64,000 nt of DNA. It comes from Lunularia cruciata (taxonomy: Eukaryota > Streptophyta > Marchantiopsida > Lunulariales > Lunulariaceae). This document shows positions 1 through 11,600 of the stretch, one piece after another; position 1 is the first letter of the stretch; the number at the start of each line of letters is the position of its first letter. Position numbers and translations under genes: made by a program. Under the pieces are notes generated by a model. The model ran no database searches, was not told the DNA's origin, and saw only the letters and a list, made by a program, of their open reading frames with translations. The DNA lies in assembly GCA_948567375.1 (NCBI GenBank), contig OX419760.1:56606001-56670000 (forward strand). The letters are read 5' to 3'.

Positions 1-2
1 TT

Positions 3-2357
3 GCACAAGCTTTGTGCACTGCCCCTCGCCTTTCCTCAGGAGGCTTGTCAGGGATGGTTTATGAGCACCTTAGAGCTTGCTTCCAGGCAGATGATCCTTC
101 TAGTGGTTTTACCGAGTTGTTTCAGGTGGCTGCAGCAGTAGCGAGAGGAGATATTCCTATGTCGGTTAGTCGGGTCTTAGGTGCTAGTCGACTTCTCGCG
201 ATCGAAAAGGACACGGGAGGCATTAGACCGATTGCTATTGGAGAGATCTTTTTGCGTTTGGTCAGTCGTACCATTGTCCTTCAGCATCGTTCTCACTTTC
301 GATAGCACCTTAGTCCACATCAGTTTGGAGTGGCTACACCTGGAGGATGTGAGGCTATATTTCTAGGCATTAGAGCACTCCTAGATATCCATCCGGAGTG
401 GGTCGTCCTACAGGTGGATGTTGAGAACGCTTTTAATAGCGTCTCATGTGCATCCATCTTTAGAGAGCTTAGGGAGGCTGGTGGATCCTTGGCGAGTCTC
501 ATTCCTTTTGTGCGGTCTTTTTATGGCTCTCCTGCTTCCCTTTACTACCAGCATGGTGGTTCACAGGAGGGAGTCACCGTCTTGGAGTCAGCTGTTGGTA
601 CATGTCAGGGAGATCCTTTGGGGGGGCCTTTATTTGCCATGGCTCACTTTAGAGCTCTCCTGTCTACTACTTTGGCCATGCCAGGTTGTGTATTTCCATC
701 CTTGGCAGATGATACACACATCGTAGGCCCTGTAGATCAGATTAGGCAGGCCTTTGACTACTTGACTACCAAGCTACATCTAGTAGGCTTGAGAGTCAAG
801 GTGTCAAAGTGTAGGGCATGGTCCCCTTCAGGTATCCCTCCCCACCTTGAGCTTCCAGAGGGGTGTATCACATCCACAGAGGGACTTCGTGTTCTTGGAG
901 TGCCAGTAGGATCGGAGGATTTTGTCACACGCTTCTTGGACGCTGCCCTTGTAGAGGATGTTCTCCATGTGGATGACCTTCCATTACTAGGAGATCCGCA
1001 GGTGGCATTTGGTATACTCTCTTCCAGTATTGCTCGTCGACCATCCTACCTCATCTGTACAGTTCCTCCCTCACCGTCCTTCCTATCACGACTGAGAGCA
1101 TTTGATAGGAGGATTATGGGAGTCTTTTGTGATATTATTGGACCAAGGACTTTTGAGTGTGTGACAGCGGATTTGGCACGTACATAGACGGCTCTACCGA
1201 TCTCATGTGGTGGGGTTGGCTTGCTTTCTATGGAGGAGATGGCACCTATAGCATTTTTGGGTAGTTGGGCTCTCTCGGCACCCCTACTTGCCTCTCGTTT
1301 TGTGGTTGCTGATAGGCCGGTTTTGGAGACTTATGTGACAGAGGTGGAGGGAGGATCCTTTTCTCTCCAGGTGTTATTGCGGCAAACAAGAGATAGTCTA
1401 TCTCCACGAGCACGAGAGGGTTTTCCACCGTTTGCTTCACTATCGTCAGATTGGACTAGAGGTCTACAGTCTTCCTTGATGGAGCAACATACGCTACATT
1501 CTCTCTTAGTTGACTCGTCCATTCCTCAGGCTACTAGAGCACGTCTACGTTCTTGCTCCGGCAAGGGTGCAGGCTCGTGGATCCTAGCTCGACCATGCAT
1601 TAGGGCTTTCCAACTCGCACCGGCTACTTTCTCTACAGCGATGAGGTTTTGCCTAGGTTTGGTCCACCCATCTGCATCTTCACTACTCACTTGTGAGTGT
1701 GGTTCTACACTAGATGCAGCGGCGGTCCACATGACACGGTGTCCTTTTGGAGGACAGAGGATAGCTACCCATGATGCCATTAGAGACATAGTGTTTGCTA
1801 TGGCACGAGAGAGTGGATACTTGGCTTGGAGGGAGCGTTCGTATGCATTGCAGACGACACGTGTCAAGGCAGACTTATACCTGGTCCGAGATGATCAGGT
1901 GACAGTAGCGGATGTCGTGGTGACGGACCCTACGCGTGATACAGTTTTGGAGGGAGTGATTACCCATCCCCCTGGATGGGCGGCGAGTGCAGCAGCAGGT
2001 CGCAAGGTCTCCAAGTATAGGGGCATGCAGCGAGGTCACCTCTTTGTTCCTCTAGCCTTGGAGTTATATGGAGCAATGGACACGGCATTTGACACATTTG
2101 TCAGGGAGTGCGTGAGAGCTTATCATGTTAGGCGTCAGGGGGTACCACTCTCACTCTCATACTTTGTAGCTTACTTTAGACAGCGTGTATCCATTGCTCT
2201 ACAGAGTGCAGTGGCTGGTGCAATCCATAGGAGAGCAATCACATTAGGTGATGTTTCTTCGGATGCTCCAGTTGTGTGTAGACCGTACGACTTGCATAGC
2301 TCGGATATCTTAGGTGCGGTAGGGCAGATTTCTCATACAGACTCTATTGGGGCTTAG
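3..2357 (+). pseudogene. Non-LTR retrotransposon pol, 3' part, two in-frame TAG stops
   Basis: One frame (codons starting at multiples of three) is open from the left edge to a stop at 2355-2357, broken only by TAG at 303-305 and TAG at 1185-1187. Reverse transcriptase motifs occur in order: GGIRPIAIGE near 210-240, VDVENAF with the catalytic Asp near 417, QGDPLGGP near 606-630, and LADD near 702-713. After the RT comes a Cys/His-rich stretch (CECG near 1690, then a CPFGG motif and HD..RD), followed by a segment with KADLYL near 1870 and ADVVVTDP near 1912, which resembles a PD-(D/E)xK restriction-like endonuclease. The end reads KYRGMQRGHLFVPLALE. The order RT, zinc motif, endonuclease-like C-terminus is that of R2-type or Dualen-type non-LTR elements; the clade is inferred. 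It encodes target-primed reverse transcription, but the stops make this copy non-autonomous. No N-terminus is in view. Confidence 0.9.
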
Positions 2358-2445
2358 CCCCATGTTACCTTTTTTGTCTCTCCCTTGTACGGCTTGATGG
2401 GGTCTTCCCATCCTTCATTTTTCCTACGCGGTCGCCTTTCTTCTT
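2326..2445 (+). repeat. 3' tail of the non-LTR element
   Basis: The last codons and 3' UTR of the LINE form a unit found again at many places in the window. It runs through a palindromic GGGGCT/AGCCCC at the stop codon, a pyrimidine-rich stretch (TTGTCTCTCCCTTGTACGGC), GATGGGGTCTTCCCATCC, and ends at GGTCGCCTT. Copies diverge right after that end. No poly(A) tract follows, so the element probably ends without poly(A), unlike plant L1 elements. Confidence 0.8.
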
Positions 2446-2508
2446 CTATTTGATTAAGAAAGTTCGTACTCAAGGGAGCCCGTCTTACACTTGTATCCCA
2501 CGCATTTA

Positions 2509-3415
2509 TCTTGCAACAGGTGTACAGACACACAAGACTAACGGATGGAAGTTTCATTATTAATCTCTTAGACATTAGTCAACGAACCTGAACCCTTTAA
2601 TGTGGAACTAACCTGAACCTCTTGAACCAAGTTCTCGGGACATTCATTTCATTGGTACTTCATTCTTGCTAGACTACAAATCACGCAATCTTCGAACCGG
2701 GACCATCTTAGTCCCCCTTTGATGGTCAATAGCTCACTAAGTGCATCTGTTTCACGGGACTAAGATGACTGCGTACATATAAATTGGATAAACTATCAGA
2801 GGACGTGCTACTGTTGAGACTGTTAAGAGGTTCTCACAAGGTATTCACGTTCCCGTTGCAGAAAACCTCACCGTCTTAACATCTTTTTCGACTTTGAGCG
2901 AGGAAGTGCATACTCATGGGCGTTCGCCTTAAACTAGAATTTCATACACCAATCCTAGGGTCGTCCTCACAACGATCGATTTCTAGCTAAGTAGCATTGT
3001 AGTCTAAGAATGTTAAAAGGCGATCGCGTAGGATAACAAGAAGGACGGGAAGATACAAGGACTGTACAAGGATAAGATATAAGACTAAAATGGAACTAAA
3101 GTCCAATAGCATCGGTATGAGAAATCTGCTCTACTGCACTGAAGATGTCTAAGGATGTAATGTTCACTTAAGCATTCTTGCAACACGTGTATACACAAGA
3201 CACGTTAAAATTTCGTTATTAATCTCTTAGACACTAGTGAACGAACCTACTGCACCGAAGATGTTTAAGAATGTCGTCGTCACTTAAGCAGTCTTGCAAC
3301 TGGTATATATACAATACTAATGGATGTAACTTTCATTATTAATCCCTTCGACACTAGTGAACTAACTTAAACCCAGTAATCTGGAACTAAACTGGACATC
3401 TTGAGCCATGTGTCT
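2509..3415. repeat. Direct repeats of about 115 bp between LINE tails
   Basis: Three related segments near 2509-2632, 3135-3248 and 3249-3405 share CTTGCAAC, a GTGTA..ACACAAGAC string, TTATTAATCTCTTAGACA and GAACGAACCT. The last two lie head to tail and also share ACTGCAC.GAAGATGT. No protein is encoded. Confidence 0.6.
3016..3135 (-). repeat. LINE 3' tail copy, inverted, diverged
   Basis: It starts AGGCGATCGCGTAGGA and continues with GGGAAGATACAAGG and GGAACTAAAGTCCAATAG. Read on the minus strand this is the LINE tail, including the end of the coding region. It is more diverged than the copy at 3490-3597. Confidence 0.65.
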
Positions 3416-3489
3416 GCGACATCATGGTGCGCAAAATTTGTAATAGAATGGAACGAACCTGTCCCCGAGTGCTTCTTAATTTGCTTAGA

Positions 3490-3597
3490 ATTTTTAAAAA
3501 AGGCGATCGCGTAGGAAAAATGAAGGATGGGAAGACTCCATCAAGCCGTACAAGGGAGAGACAAAAAAGGTAACATGGGGCTAAGCCCCAATGTTAG
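3490..3597 (-). repeat. LINE 3' tail copy, inverted, nearly identical
   Basis: The reverse complement matches 2347-2440 with only about two G/A differences over roughly 90 bases, including the palindrome at the LINE stop codon. With the parent tail it forms an inverted repeat with about 1.05 kb between the arms. It is the youngest-looking tail copy in the window. Confidence 0.85.
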
Positions 3598-3924
3598 AAT
3601 AGCAGTTTTAGTAGTAGTAGTAGCCATTTGCTGTATTAAACTGTTCTTTTCAAGTACCAAGTACCCATCAGCTAACTGGAAGAAGTGTTGGCTTTACTTA
3701 ATTGAATTTCGATGTTCACATTTCAGGCACTATTCATCTTTGATCTGACCTACATCTTGCGAACTTACCATCCTGACGAAACAGACTTCAAGTCGGCATA
3801 TGCTAGACCAAATCGAAATTATAAGAAATCTTATAAAAAATGTAATAACCTAATCTTCCGCCTAGAAACTTTCCATTTTCGCCTTGGAATCATAGGGAAA
3901 GAAAGCATAGACCATATTCATTAG

Positions 3925-4440
3925 GGGGTTTCACTTAGCCCATTTTAGCAGTTGTAAATAATAGGGGGTTTCACTTTCGAATTGTAAGGGAGGGCCACCT
4001 CTCTGGTAACATATTATAAATTAATGTAAGAGAGAGGGCACCTCCATTAAATATTTCCACGGGGTCTATTCATGAACAGGGTCTTAATAATTTAGGGTTT
4101 AAATAAACTCACGGCCGAATGAAAATTTCGGGTCAACTTTTTGGGGATTGTGACCCATTAATTGTTAGTGGGTTAGGGGAGGTGCTCTTGTAGAAGACAG
4201 ACATCCCATAGGCATTTTGTAAATTCTATTTATTATCACGAAAATGGCTAACTAAAAACCTCTAATGTTTACGGAGGTCCATGGGATGTTCAATAGTTTG
4301 TCACAGGACTTGATAGGAGTTCCTCCATATTATCTACAGTAACACCTCCTATAACCCTCTAAGGGTTAACGATTTTTATAACCCGTAAAATTTTATGGTC
4401 TATGGGAGGTCCTGTAAACCATAAGTATCAAAAAGTTTAA
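3925..4440 (+). repeat. Dispersed non-coding repeat, related to 38.4-38.58 kb
   Basis: It contains two copies of AGGGGGTTTCACTT (near 3924 and 3962) and ends with GGAGGTCCTGTAAACC and a CAAAAAGTTT string. The reverse complement of 38415-38580 has the same order: a GGTTTCACTTTA block, GGGAGATCC, GGGAGGTCCTATAGACC, then CAAAAAGTC. It is an unclassified mobile or repeated sequence. Confidence 0.5.
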
Positions 4441-4705
4441 TCCTAGAACTGAATCCAACAGGAAATTAATCTAAAACATAAATTATTACAGCTTATAGTC
4501 TCTAATTCATTCATGGACCCCGCGGAAATATTTACCGGAGACTTACGGGATGAACTCGGGAACTTTCGGGGCACTGTAATGAAGAACCTCGAGGGAGATG
4601 GTCCCACATAAGTTCGAGCTGAGAAGTCGCGGTCAGTATTGCACCAATTGCTCGTGGTTCCCGACCAATACGAATGGAAGCTCGCGTGTTTCGACCAGTC
4701 ATAAG

Positions 4706-4719
4706 AGTCCACGTGATGG
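4706..4719. promoter_or_regulatory. G-box / P-UPRE-like site upstream of the TIN1-family gene
   Basis: AGTCCACGTGATGG contains the G-box CACGTG at 4710-4715 and resembles the plant unfolded-protein-response element whose core is GGTCCACGTCATC. TIN1 in Arabidopsis is induced by ER stress, so a bZIP site here would make sense. It lies about 800 bp before the ATG. A single short match can occur by chance. Confidence 0.3.
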
Positions 4720-5082
4720 TACCTTTCCGTTCGCTGTCATCGTCTGATCGGCGGCACGACCTCAGCTGAGAGTCCTGACTCTCCTGCTCTCGTCACACAT
4801 CAGCACGCGGGTTTGGACACGCCCAAAGTGCGCTCGTTTCCGTCAGTCTTTTCCGTTACTCTTTCGTTACAAGAACCACTTGTAAGAGAGGATTAAGTTT
4901 CACATATATAAAATATAAAAGTTTTCGAATAATTGTTTATTCTTTTTCAAACTTGAATATCACATAGGTATGCTTACATCATTTCGATTGCGTGCAAGTA
5001 TCTAGATTAGATTATAAACTTAACAATTTATCGGGACTCTATTCAATAAGAAGATCTTTCTGAAGGTTCTCATTAATTTGCT

Positions 5083-5090
5083 CTATATAG
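5083..5090 (+). promoter_or_regulatory. Candidate TATA box of the TIN1-family gene
   Basis: CTATATAG lies about 420 bp upstream of the start codon, just before a pyrimidine-rich stretch (5255-5345) typical of plant leaders. A transcript starting about 30 bp downstream would have a leader near 390 nt with at least one upstream ATG (5174). This is inferred from position and motif only. Confidence 0.35.
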
Positions 5091-5509
5091 GAAATATAAT
5101 ATTTAAAATACTGTAGCAATTATCTTGTACAAAGACCCTGAGGGCCTTTGTATACGAACCTCCGTGAGTGTGGATGTCGTTACTGTGCTCTTACGCTCCG
5201 CTCCGTTTTGTTCAGTTGGAGGAAATAGGAGGTACAAGAGCCATGTTGAGCTCTGACCACCGCCCCTCTCTCGTCATTTGCAAAGCGCTCTGTCTCTCAC
5301 TCTCCCCCGCTCTCTCTGTTCCCTGTTTTGCCTCTGTAATTCTCTTTGTGTTCCGTATCAGATCGTCCGATTTAACATCTACATCGTCGTGCTAACGTGC
5401 CCTGACCGAATTGCCAATTGGTTTTGTCACTCTCGCAATTTCGTCAAGGCTTCTTTGTCTCTCTAGTGTTTTATTTTGGGCCAGCGTTGCAAGGATCAAG
5501 CGTTCAAGA

Positions 5510-5641
5510 ATGAGTTTTAGAAGAGGCGGGGGCAGAAGCCTTCTATGTATTTGGGTTTCTTTTATATTGATAATTACCGGGGAAGCTTTGCCGCTCCTCG
5601 ACATCGAAGGCGTTCCTGCTTACGCATCGAAAGTTGTTTCG
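5510..5641 (+). CDS. TIN1: TIN1-family exon 1
   Basis: It encodes 44 residues, including the predicted signal peptide. It ends with a complete TCG codon before GTGAGT at 5642. The sequence KVVS joins smoothly to EAAQAVVGQLGW in exon 2, which matches the family alignment without a gap, so no exon seems to be missing inside the large intron. Confidence 0.8.
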
Positions 5642-8600
5642 GTGAGTATTTCGAGGCCCTACCAATTTCTCTTACTCTGCTTTTCCTTTCTCTTCTGTAA
5701 CTCCTACAATCTCGTCACTTTACCCTGATTTTATGTGTTACGATTTCTGATTTTCGATGTTCCCGATAATGCGAGTTTCGTCTTCACTAATGTCGAAGAA
5801 ATTTTGAATCAAACTAAAGATTCTGGTCAAGCAGCTTAAAGATTATGGTACCCAAAGCTGAATTTTGCTTATTAGCACTGTATTCCTAAACAGTTAATTT
5901 GAGAACAACATTCGTAGCTACAGTACACTACAGTCAGGTGTACTGAAAGGTCCACACGCTTTTGACTACATACAGCCTTTGTGCGGATCCAGCTCAAACT
6001 TAATCGATGATATCTCTAAATCAGGAGACCTGATTGTTACTTTCTTTCTTGTGCGGCCAGTGGATCTGTTCGTAATATGGTCTGCATGTGTTGTCTTGAC
6101 GGAAATATCTGTTTGGTGAATCCTGCCATCAATTTGTGGAGCAGTGGAATCGATGGATGCGTATGCCTGGTCGTACGAGTTTTAGCCGAAGTAGTCCTAT
6201 CACCAGCTATGTAACATAAGAGGCTCAGAGTAATAAACATTGCAGATTACATGGTAGCCGCATTCGTGTGCTCTGGTGCTTGCTTGGGGCATCCAGCCCA
6301 GATATTCCAAGGTCCTCTGTCGGCAAGCTTTGGCACAGGGGAATTAAAAAGATCAGCAATACAAGAGTTGGATAACCGGGACATATGTTTGAAGTCTTTT
6401 ACCTCCCGAGTTTCTAAATAGTGCACATTGTAGAGCTCACCTTCCATTTTGATGATAGGAGTATCACTTTTCCTAGTTGGATTTGAGCAGATAAACTTAC
6501 CCAATTAGCTTCAATTACGTATTTCCTTCGCACAGGTTGTTCGTTCGATTTTGTAGTCAGTCAATTTTCTGTCTAAGATTCCTCATCATCGATCTCATCA
6601 ACATTTCCCTTTTTCCTGCACGACGTCCTAAAATTGTGGAAACAGATGTTGGGAGAATATACACTCTGTAGTTGTAGAGTAGCTCTAGGGGTAAGTCAAA
6701 TTGTCCGTGTGGCACGGTAATAATACTGAAGTCATAATTCATAGCTGGCTCCTTCATTCGGATTTACAAACCATTTATATCATCGCATACGGTCCCTACG
6801 ATCATCGGAATGCGTTCTCAGTTACAGACGATTCCAGTAGAAAAAACGCTTTCTTCTTTAGGTTATGCTTCTTATCACCTTGTCAAGAGCGAAAAGTTTA
6901 TTGTGTAATACATTATACATAGTAGTCTGCTGTCTACCGATTTCGCTTATTCTTCATTCTGTATTTACTTGCTTAGGTCAGCTTGACTTCAGTTTGCGTC
7001 CGTTCATGCATGTCATTCATTGCTTCCATTTGCATGTTTTCGGTTCGGTCCTATGTGGGTTCTGGATCCTCCGTTCAGTGAACTGCTTTTGCTTCCATCA
7101 CTCATATAGATAGTGGTTTGCCTCGGCACTCATGAGATTAAAAACATAAACTTACTCATATACCTAGAAGTTTGCCTCGGCACTCGTGAGATTACAAAGA
7201 GTAACTCGGTGCGGGGTTTACTGGGATTCGCCCAGCTACTTCACCACTTTGTGAGGCACTGATGAAGTTGTTCGTGCTTCCGTGCGGGCTTATTATGACA
7301 GTCTTATTGCTTCCTTCTAGTGTTTAGTGTTTTGGGAGTCATGCTCTCGCAGAGCATGTCGTGGTATACTTGAATGGCTTCTGTCCTCATTTCTCAATAT
7401 CCAGTCCACTCCAGTTTATTCGATGCATGCTATTGGTATAGAAGTGTTACTCTTTAATTATTTTTAGATGCGTTTACTTCGGCTTACATTCAATCAGTTG
7501 TTTCCATTTCATCTCCTTTCCTGGTTTTATACTAATTTCGTCTTGCACATTTTTTTTTGTATACATTACATATCATGCATCTCCTTTGTATTCAATGAGT
7601 TCTGGATCTCCCGTTCCTCGAATGGCTTCCGTCCTCATTTCTCTATATCCAGTCCAGTCTTGAGCTTTCGAACAGAAACTAGGTTCGAGGGGTACTGACT
7701 TTCGCTCAGCTACTTCGGCACTACGTTTGGCACTAATGAAGTCGTATTCGCTTGCGAGGAGGCTGACGTGCTGTTGAGGAGGCTTACTATGACCGCCTTC
7801 TGCTTCCTTCAGCTGCTCTAGTGCTTTAGGACTCATTTGCTCATAGCACATGCTGCGATATACTCTATCCAGTCTGGCTCGTCAAGTTGATTTTATTTTT
7901 CTACTTGCACTGTGGTTCTGTTTCCGCTGTTCACTTGCATGTTACTGGTATATATGTACTACTCTTTACATGTTTCCAGTTAGGTTTATTTATGCTTTCA
8001 TTCGATCAGACGTTTGCCATCTTGCACACGTTACATATCTTGCATCTCATTTGCATTTAATGAGTTCTGGATCTCCCGTTCCTCGAACGGCTTCTGTCCT
8101 CATTTCTCTATATCCAGTCCTCTAACGCTTTGTTCTACTTCTCCGTTCTCTGAGCGATTTCATACTCTCGGTCTTCCGGACTCGACTGTCAATTTCATGG
8201 CTTCTACACGATTCCCGATTTCAGATTAACTTAATCTTTCTCGTCTGGCTCGTCAGGTTGTCGTTTCCCGGTTGAACTTTTTTCTCTACACGTGTCGTTT
8301 ATCTGTTACTGTTTATTAGATGCATGCTATTGGTATACAAGTGTTGCTCTTCAATTGTTTCTAGATGGCGTTTACTTCTGCTTACATTCGATCAGTTGTT
8401 TCCATTTCATCTCCGTTCCCGGGTTTATACTAATTTCGTCTTGCACATTTTTTCTATACATTACATATCATGCATCTCATTTGCATTCAAAAATTTCTGG
8501 ATCTCCCGTTCGAGGAACGGCTTCTGTCCTCATTCTCAATATCCAGTCCAGTTAAAGCAGGAACAACATTCTTCCATCGGCAAAACACCTTAAGTTTATG

Positions 8601-11600
8601 GCTGCCGATGAGGACACTCTTGTTCGGTGAATGCTGTTCTTATTTGATAACCTGTACATCACATTCGGGTCTCAGCTTTTCTGTCAAGATGTTGGGATTC
8701 CCATGGGGACACCTTGTGCAGGCTTCGTGGCTAATCTGTACCTCTTTACCTATGAACTTGATTTCATTCACAGATTAGTGGAATCTCATGATTTCGACCT
8801 GCTAGGTAAGCTGTCCCACGTTCAAAGATATGCTGACGATCTTCTAGTCGTAGGCTCTGGTCTAGATAACTTCACTGATTTCATGTATAAGGATGACACT
8901 GCGAGAGGTGGTAGGATCTATCCCAGGCTCTCCTGTGAATTAGTACGAACTCACGTTGGCACTGAGTGTAATTACCTTGACTGTAGAATTACTCAGGACG
9001 CCTTCCACATCTTCTTCTCCAAGAAAGAACTGCCTCATTTTGCTAATATCAAGACCATCTCGTTACCTCATACTCTCTCGGATATTTCCTCCTAATGCAA
9101 ATTAGGTATTATCAGAGGGGAGTGTGTTAGATACAGGAGAATTTGTAATAAGAAAAAATCATATCTCGCTGCCTGCAGGAAACTCATTAACTTTGTTACT
9201 GAAACTACCCTCACCTCATTCATAGAAAGTTTTGCTCAATTTTACTACAAAAAATAGACATCCATGGTTATCATGGTCTGTGTATCTATAGAGATCTGAG
9301 AAATTCAGTTCTCTCAACCAGGCGGGGAGCTCTTGTCTGAGCCCACCAGTAGTTAGTCCCACACGCCCTAACTGATTTGCTTATATTTTGTCGGTTTATC
9401 TGAGGGGGAATTAGGGTTCCATCCACGGGGCCACTAATCCACCCCCAAGGGCATCCTAGGCTCACTAATCTCCCTCGAACCCTCTCTTTCACTCCCCCAC
9501 ACCTCTTTCCGTTTTCACTGGGTTTTGGTCTCATTTTCTTCAATCACTTTTGTGTTCTGAACTTTTTGTTTTTCGTTCTCTCTTTGCTTTCGCTCTGTGA
9601 CTCCTATTGCCTCCATGAGTTCATCCTATCGTCTTTGGTTGTGTTATACTTCCCAATGCTTAGATTTTCATTGCGGGTTGATGCTTGCCTATTGATTAAC
9701 CACGGTTTTCTTTCGGGTCTCCACCAGTTACGTCACTTTCCCCTCATTTCCTCTTCTTCTGCTCGCTATTTTTACTTTCTTCATTTGTCATGCACCGTGT
9801 TTTTCTTCTTATTCTACTCGATGCTTTACATGCTTCAATAGCTCGTCATGATTTTTCCAGTCCTGGTCTTTCGATTCACCACGACTCCTACAATGGTTTC
9901 CTACTCTTCTCATCCAGTTGCTTCACATACGAGCTATACGTTACCTGACATTGAGCATCTTCGTATCTCTTTCAGTCGTCTTCCTTCCTCTATGCTTCTC
10001 TCAACACTGTCCCTGTTTTCGAGCAACACCTTTGGGAGCAATCGAGTTTGCCTTGGCACACATGAGTTTTCAAACAGAAACTCGGTATGAGGGGTACTGA
10101 CATTTGCTCTGTTACTTCGGCATTGCGTATGGCACTGATGAAGTTGTATGTGTTTCCGTGGAGGCTTGCTATGGCTGCCTTCTGCTTCCTCTGGCTGTTT
10201 CAGCAATCAGGACTCATGCGTTTATAGCGCACGTAGGGATATACTATATCCAGTCTCTTTGCTCAGGACTCAAACGTCCATAGTGCTTGTTGCAATATAC
10301 TTTATATCCTGTCCTCTTTCACTTCGCTCTCGTTACCCTGTGACACTTCAATATGTCTCTGCAGCAGCATCATCCATAAGCTCCTGCATTGTTCCACTCT
10401 TCCATTCCCCAGCTAATTCCCTCCCTATTATTTTTCCTTCGCTCTTTGCCTGATTCATGGTTCGACCTCCCGTATCTACAGTATTCCTACCCGACTCCAC
10501 CCTAAGTTTTAATTTTCATCGTTCATGCTCTGCTTACTGGTGGTCAATTACATAACGTTTTATGTTTCTCGCATTTGTTTGCATAGCTGTTATCGATTTC
10601 AAGTTGTTTACTAGTCCTGTAGAGATATGTTAATCTCAATTTGTTGCAATTATGCCTTTGCTTCAGGTTACATTCGATGCATTCTACTTTCTGGATTTAT
10701 CACTATTCTAGCATTGTGCATAAAGTACATCTTGGTTGCCGATCATTTACATTTCATGAGTTCTGGATCACCTGTTCCCAGAACAGCTTCTGCTCTCATC
10801 TACCTATATCCAGTCCCTTTGCCCTTTAAGGAGTTCTGGATCACCCGGTCCTAGAACAGCTTCCGCTCTCATATAACTATATGCAGTCCCTTTGCCTTGG
10901 CACTCATGAGCTTTCGAACAGAACTCAGTATGAGGGGTACTGACATTTGCTCAGCTACTTCCGCACTGCGTTTGGCACTGATGAAGTAGTTTGCACTTTC
11001 GTGGAGGCTTACTATGGCTACCTTTTGCTTCATTCAGATGTTTAGCGTTTCAGGACCCATGCGTCCATAGCGCATGCTGCAATATACTATATCCAGTCCT
11101 CTCCTCCAGCTCTCGTTACCCTGTTACACTTCGATATGTCTCTGCAGCAGCACCATCAACTAAGCTCCCGCATTGTTCCACTCCTCCATTCCCCAGCTAA
11201 TTCCCTCCCTATTATTTTTCCCTCCCTCTTTACCTGCTTCATGGTTCGACCTCCCGTGTCTGCAGTGTTCCTACCCGACTCCAGCCTACGCTTTAAATTT
11301 TATCGTTCATGCACTCCTTACTGGTGGTCAATTACATAATGTTTTATATTTCTCGCATTCCTTTGAATAGCTGTTATCGATTTCAAGTTGTTTACTAGTC
11401 CTTTAGATATGTGTTATTCTCAGGTTACATTCGATGCATTATACTTTATGGATTTATCACTATTCTAGCATTTTGCATAAAGTACATCTTGGTTACAGGT
11501 TACATTCGATGCATTCTACTTTATGGATTTATCACTATTCTAGCATTGTGCATAAAGTATATTTTGTTTACCGATCATTTACATTTAATGAGTTCTGGAT

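Larger units (their letters stand above)
10079..10908 (+). repeat. Higher-order repeat unit 1 (module P copy 3 through modules H copies 5 and 6)
   Basis: It begins with module P and continues through CTCTCGTTACCCTGT, GTCTCTGCAGCAGCA, CATTCCCCAGCTAATTCCCT, CTTACTGGTGGTCAATTACA and TAGCTGTTATCGATTTCAAG to module H. The same order follows in the next unit with an offset of about 830-840 bp. Confidence 0.7.

Noticed and set aside
4090-4105. Telomere repeat near a Penelope-type element (TTTAGGG)
   Set aside because: A single TTTAGGG; no array anywhere in the window.
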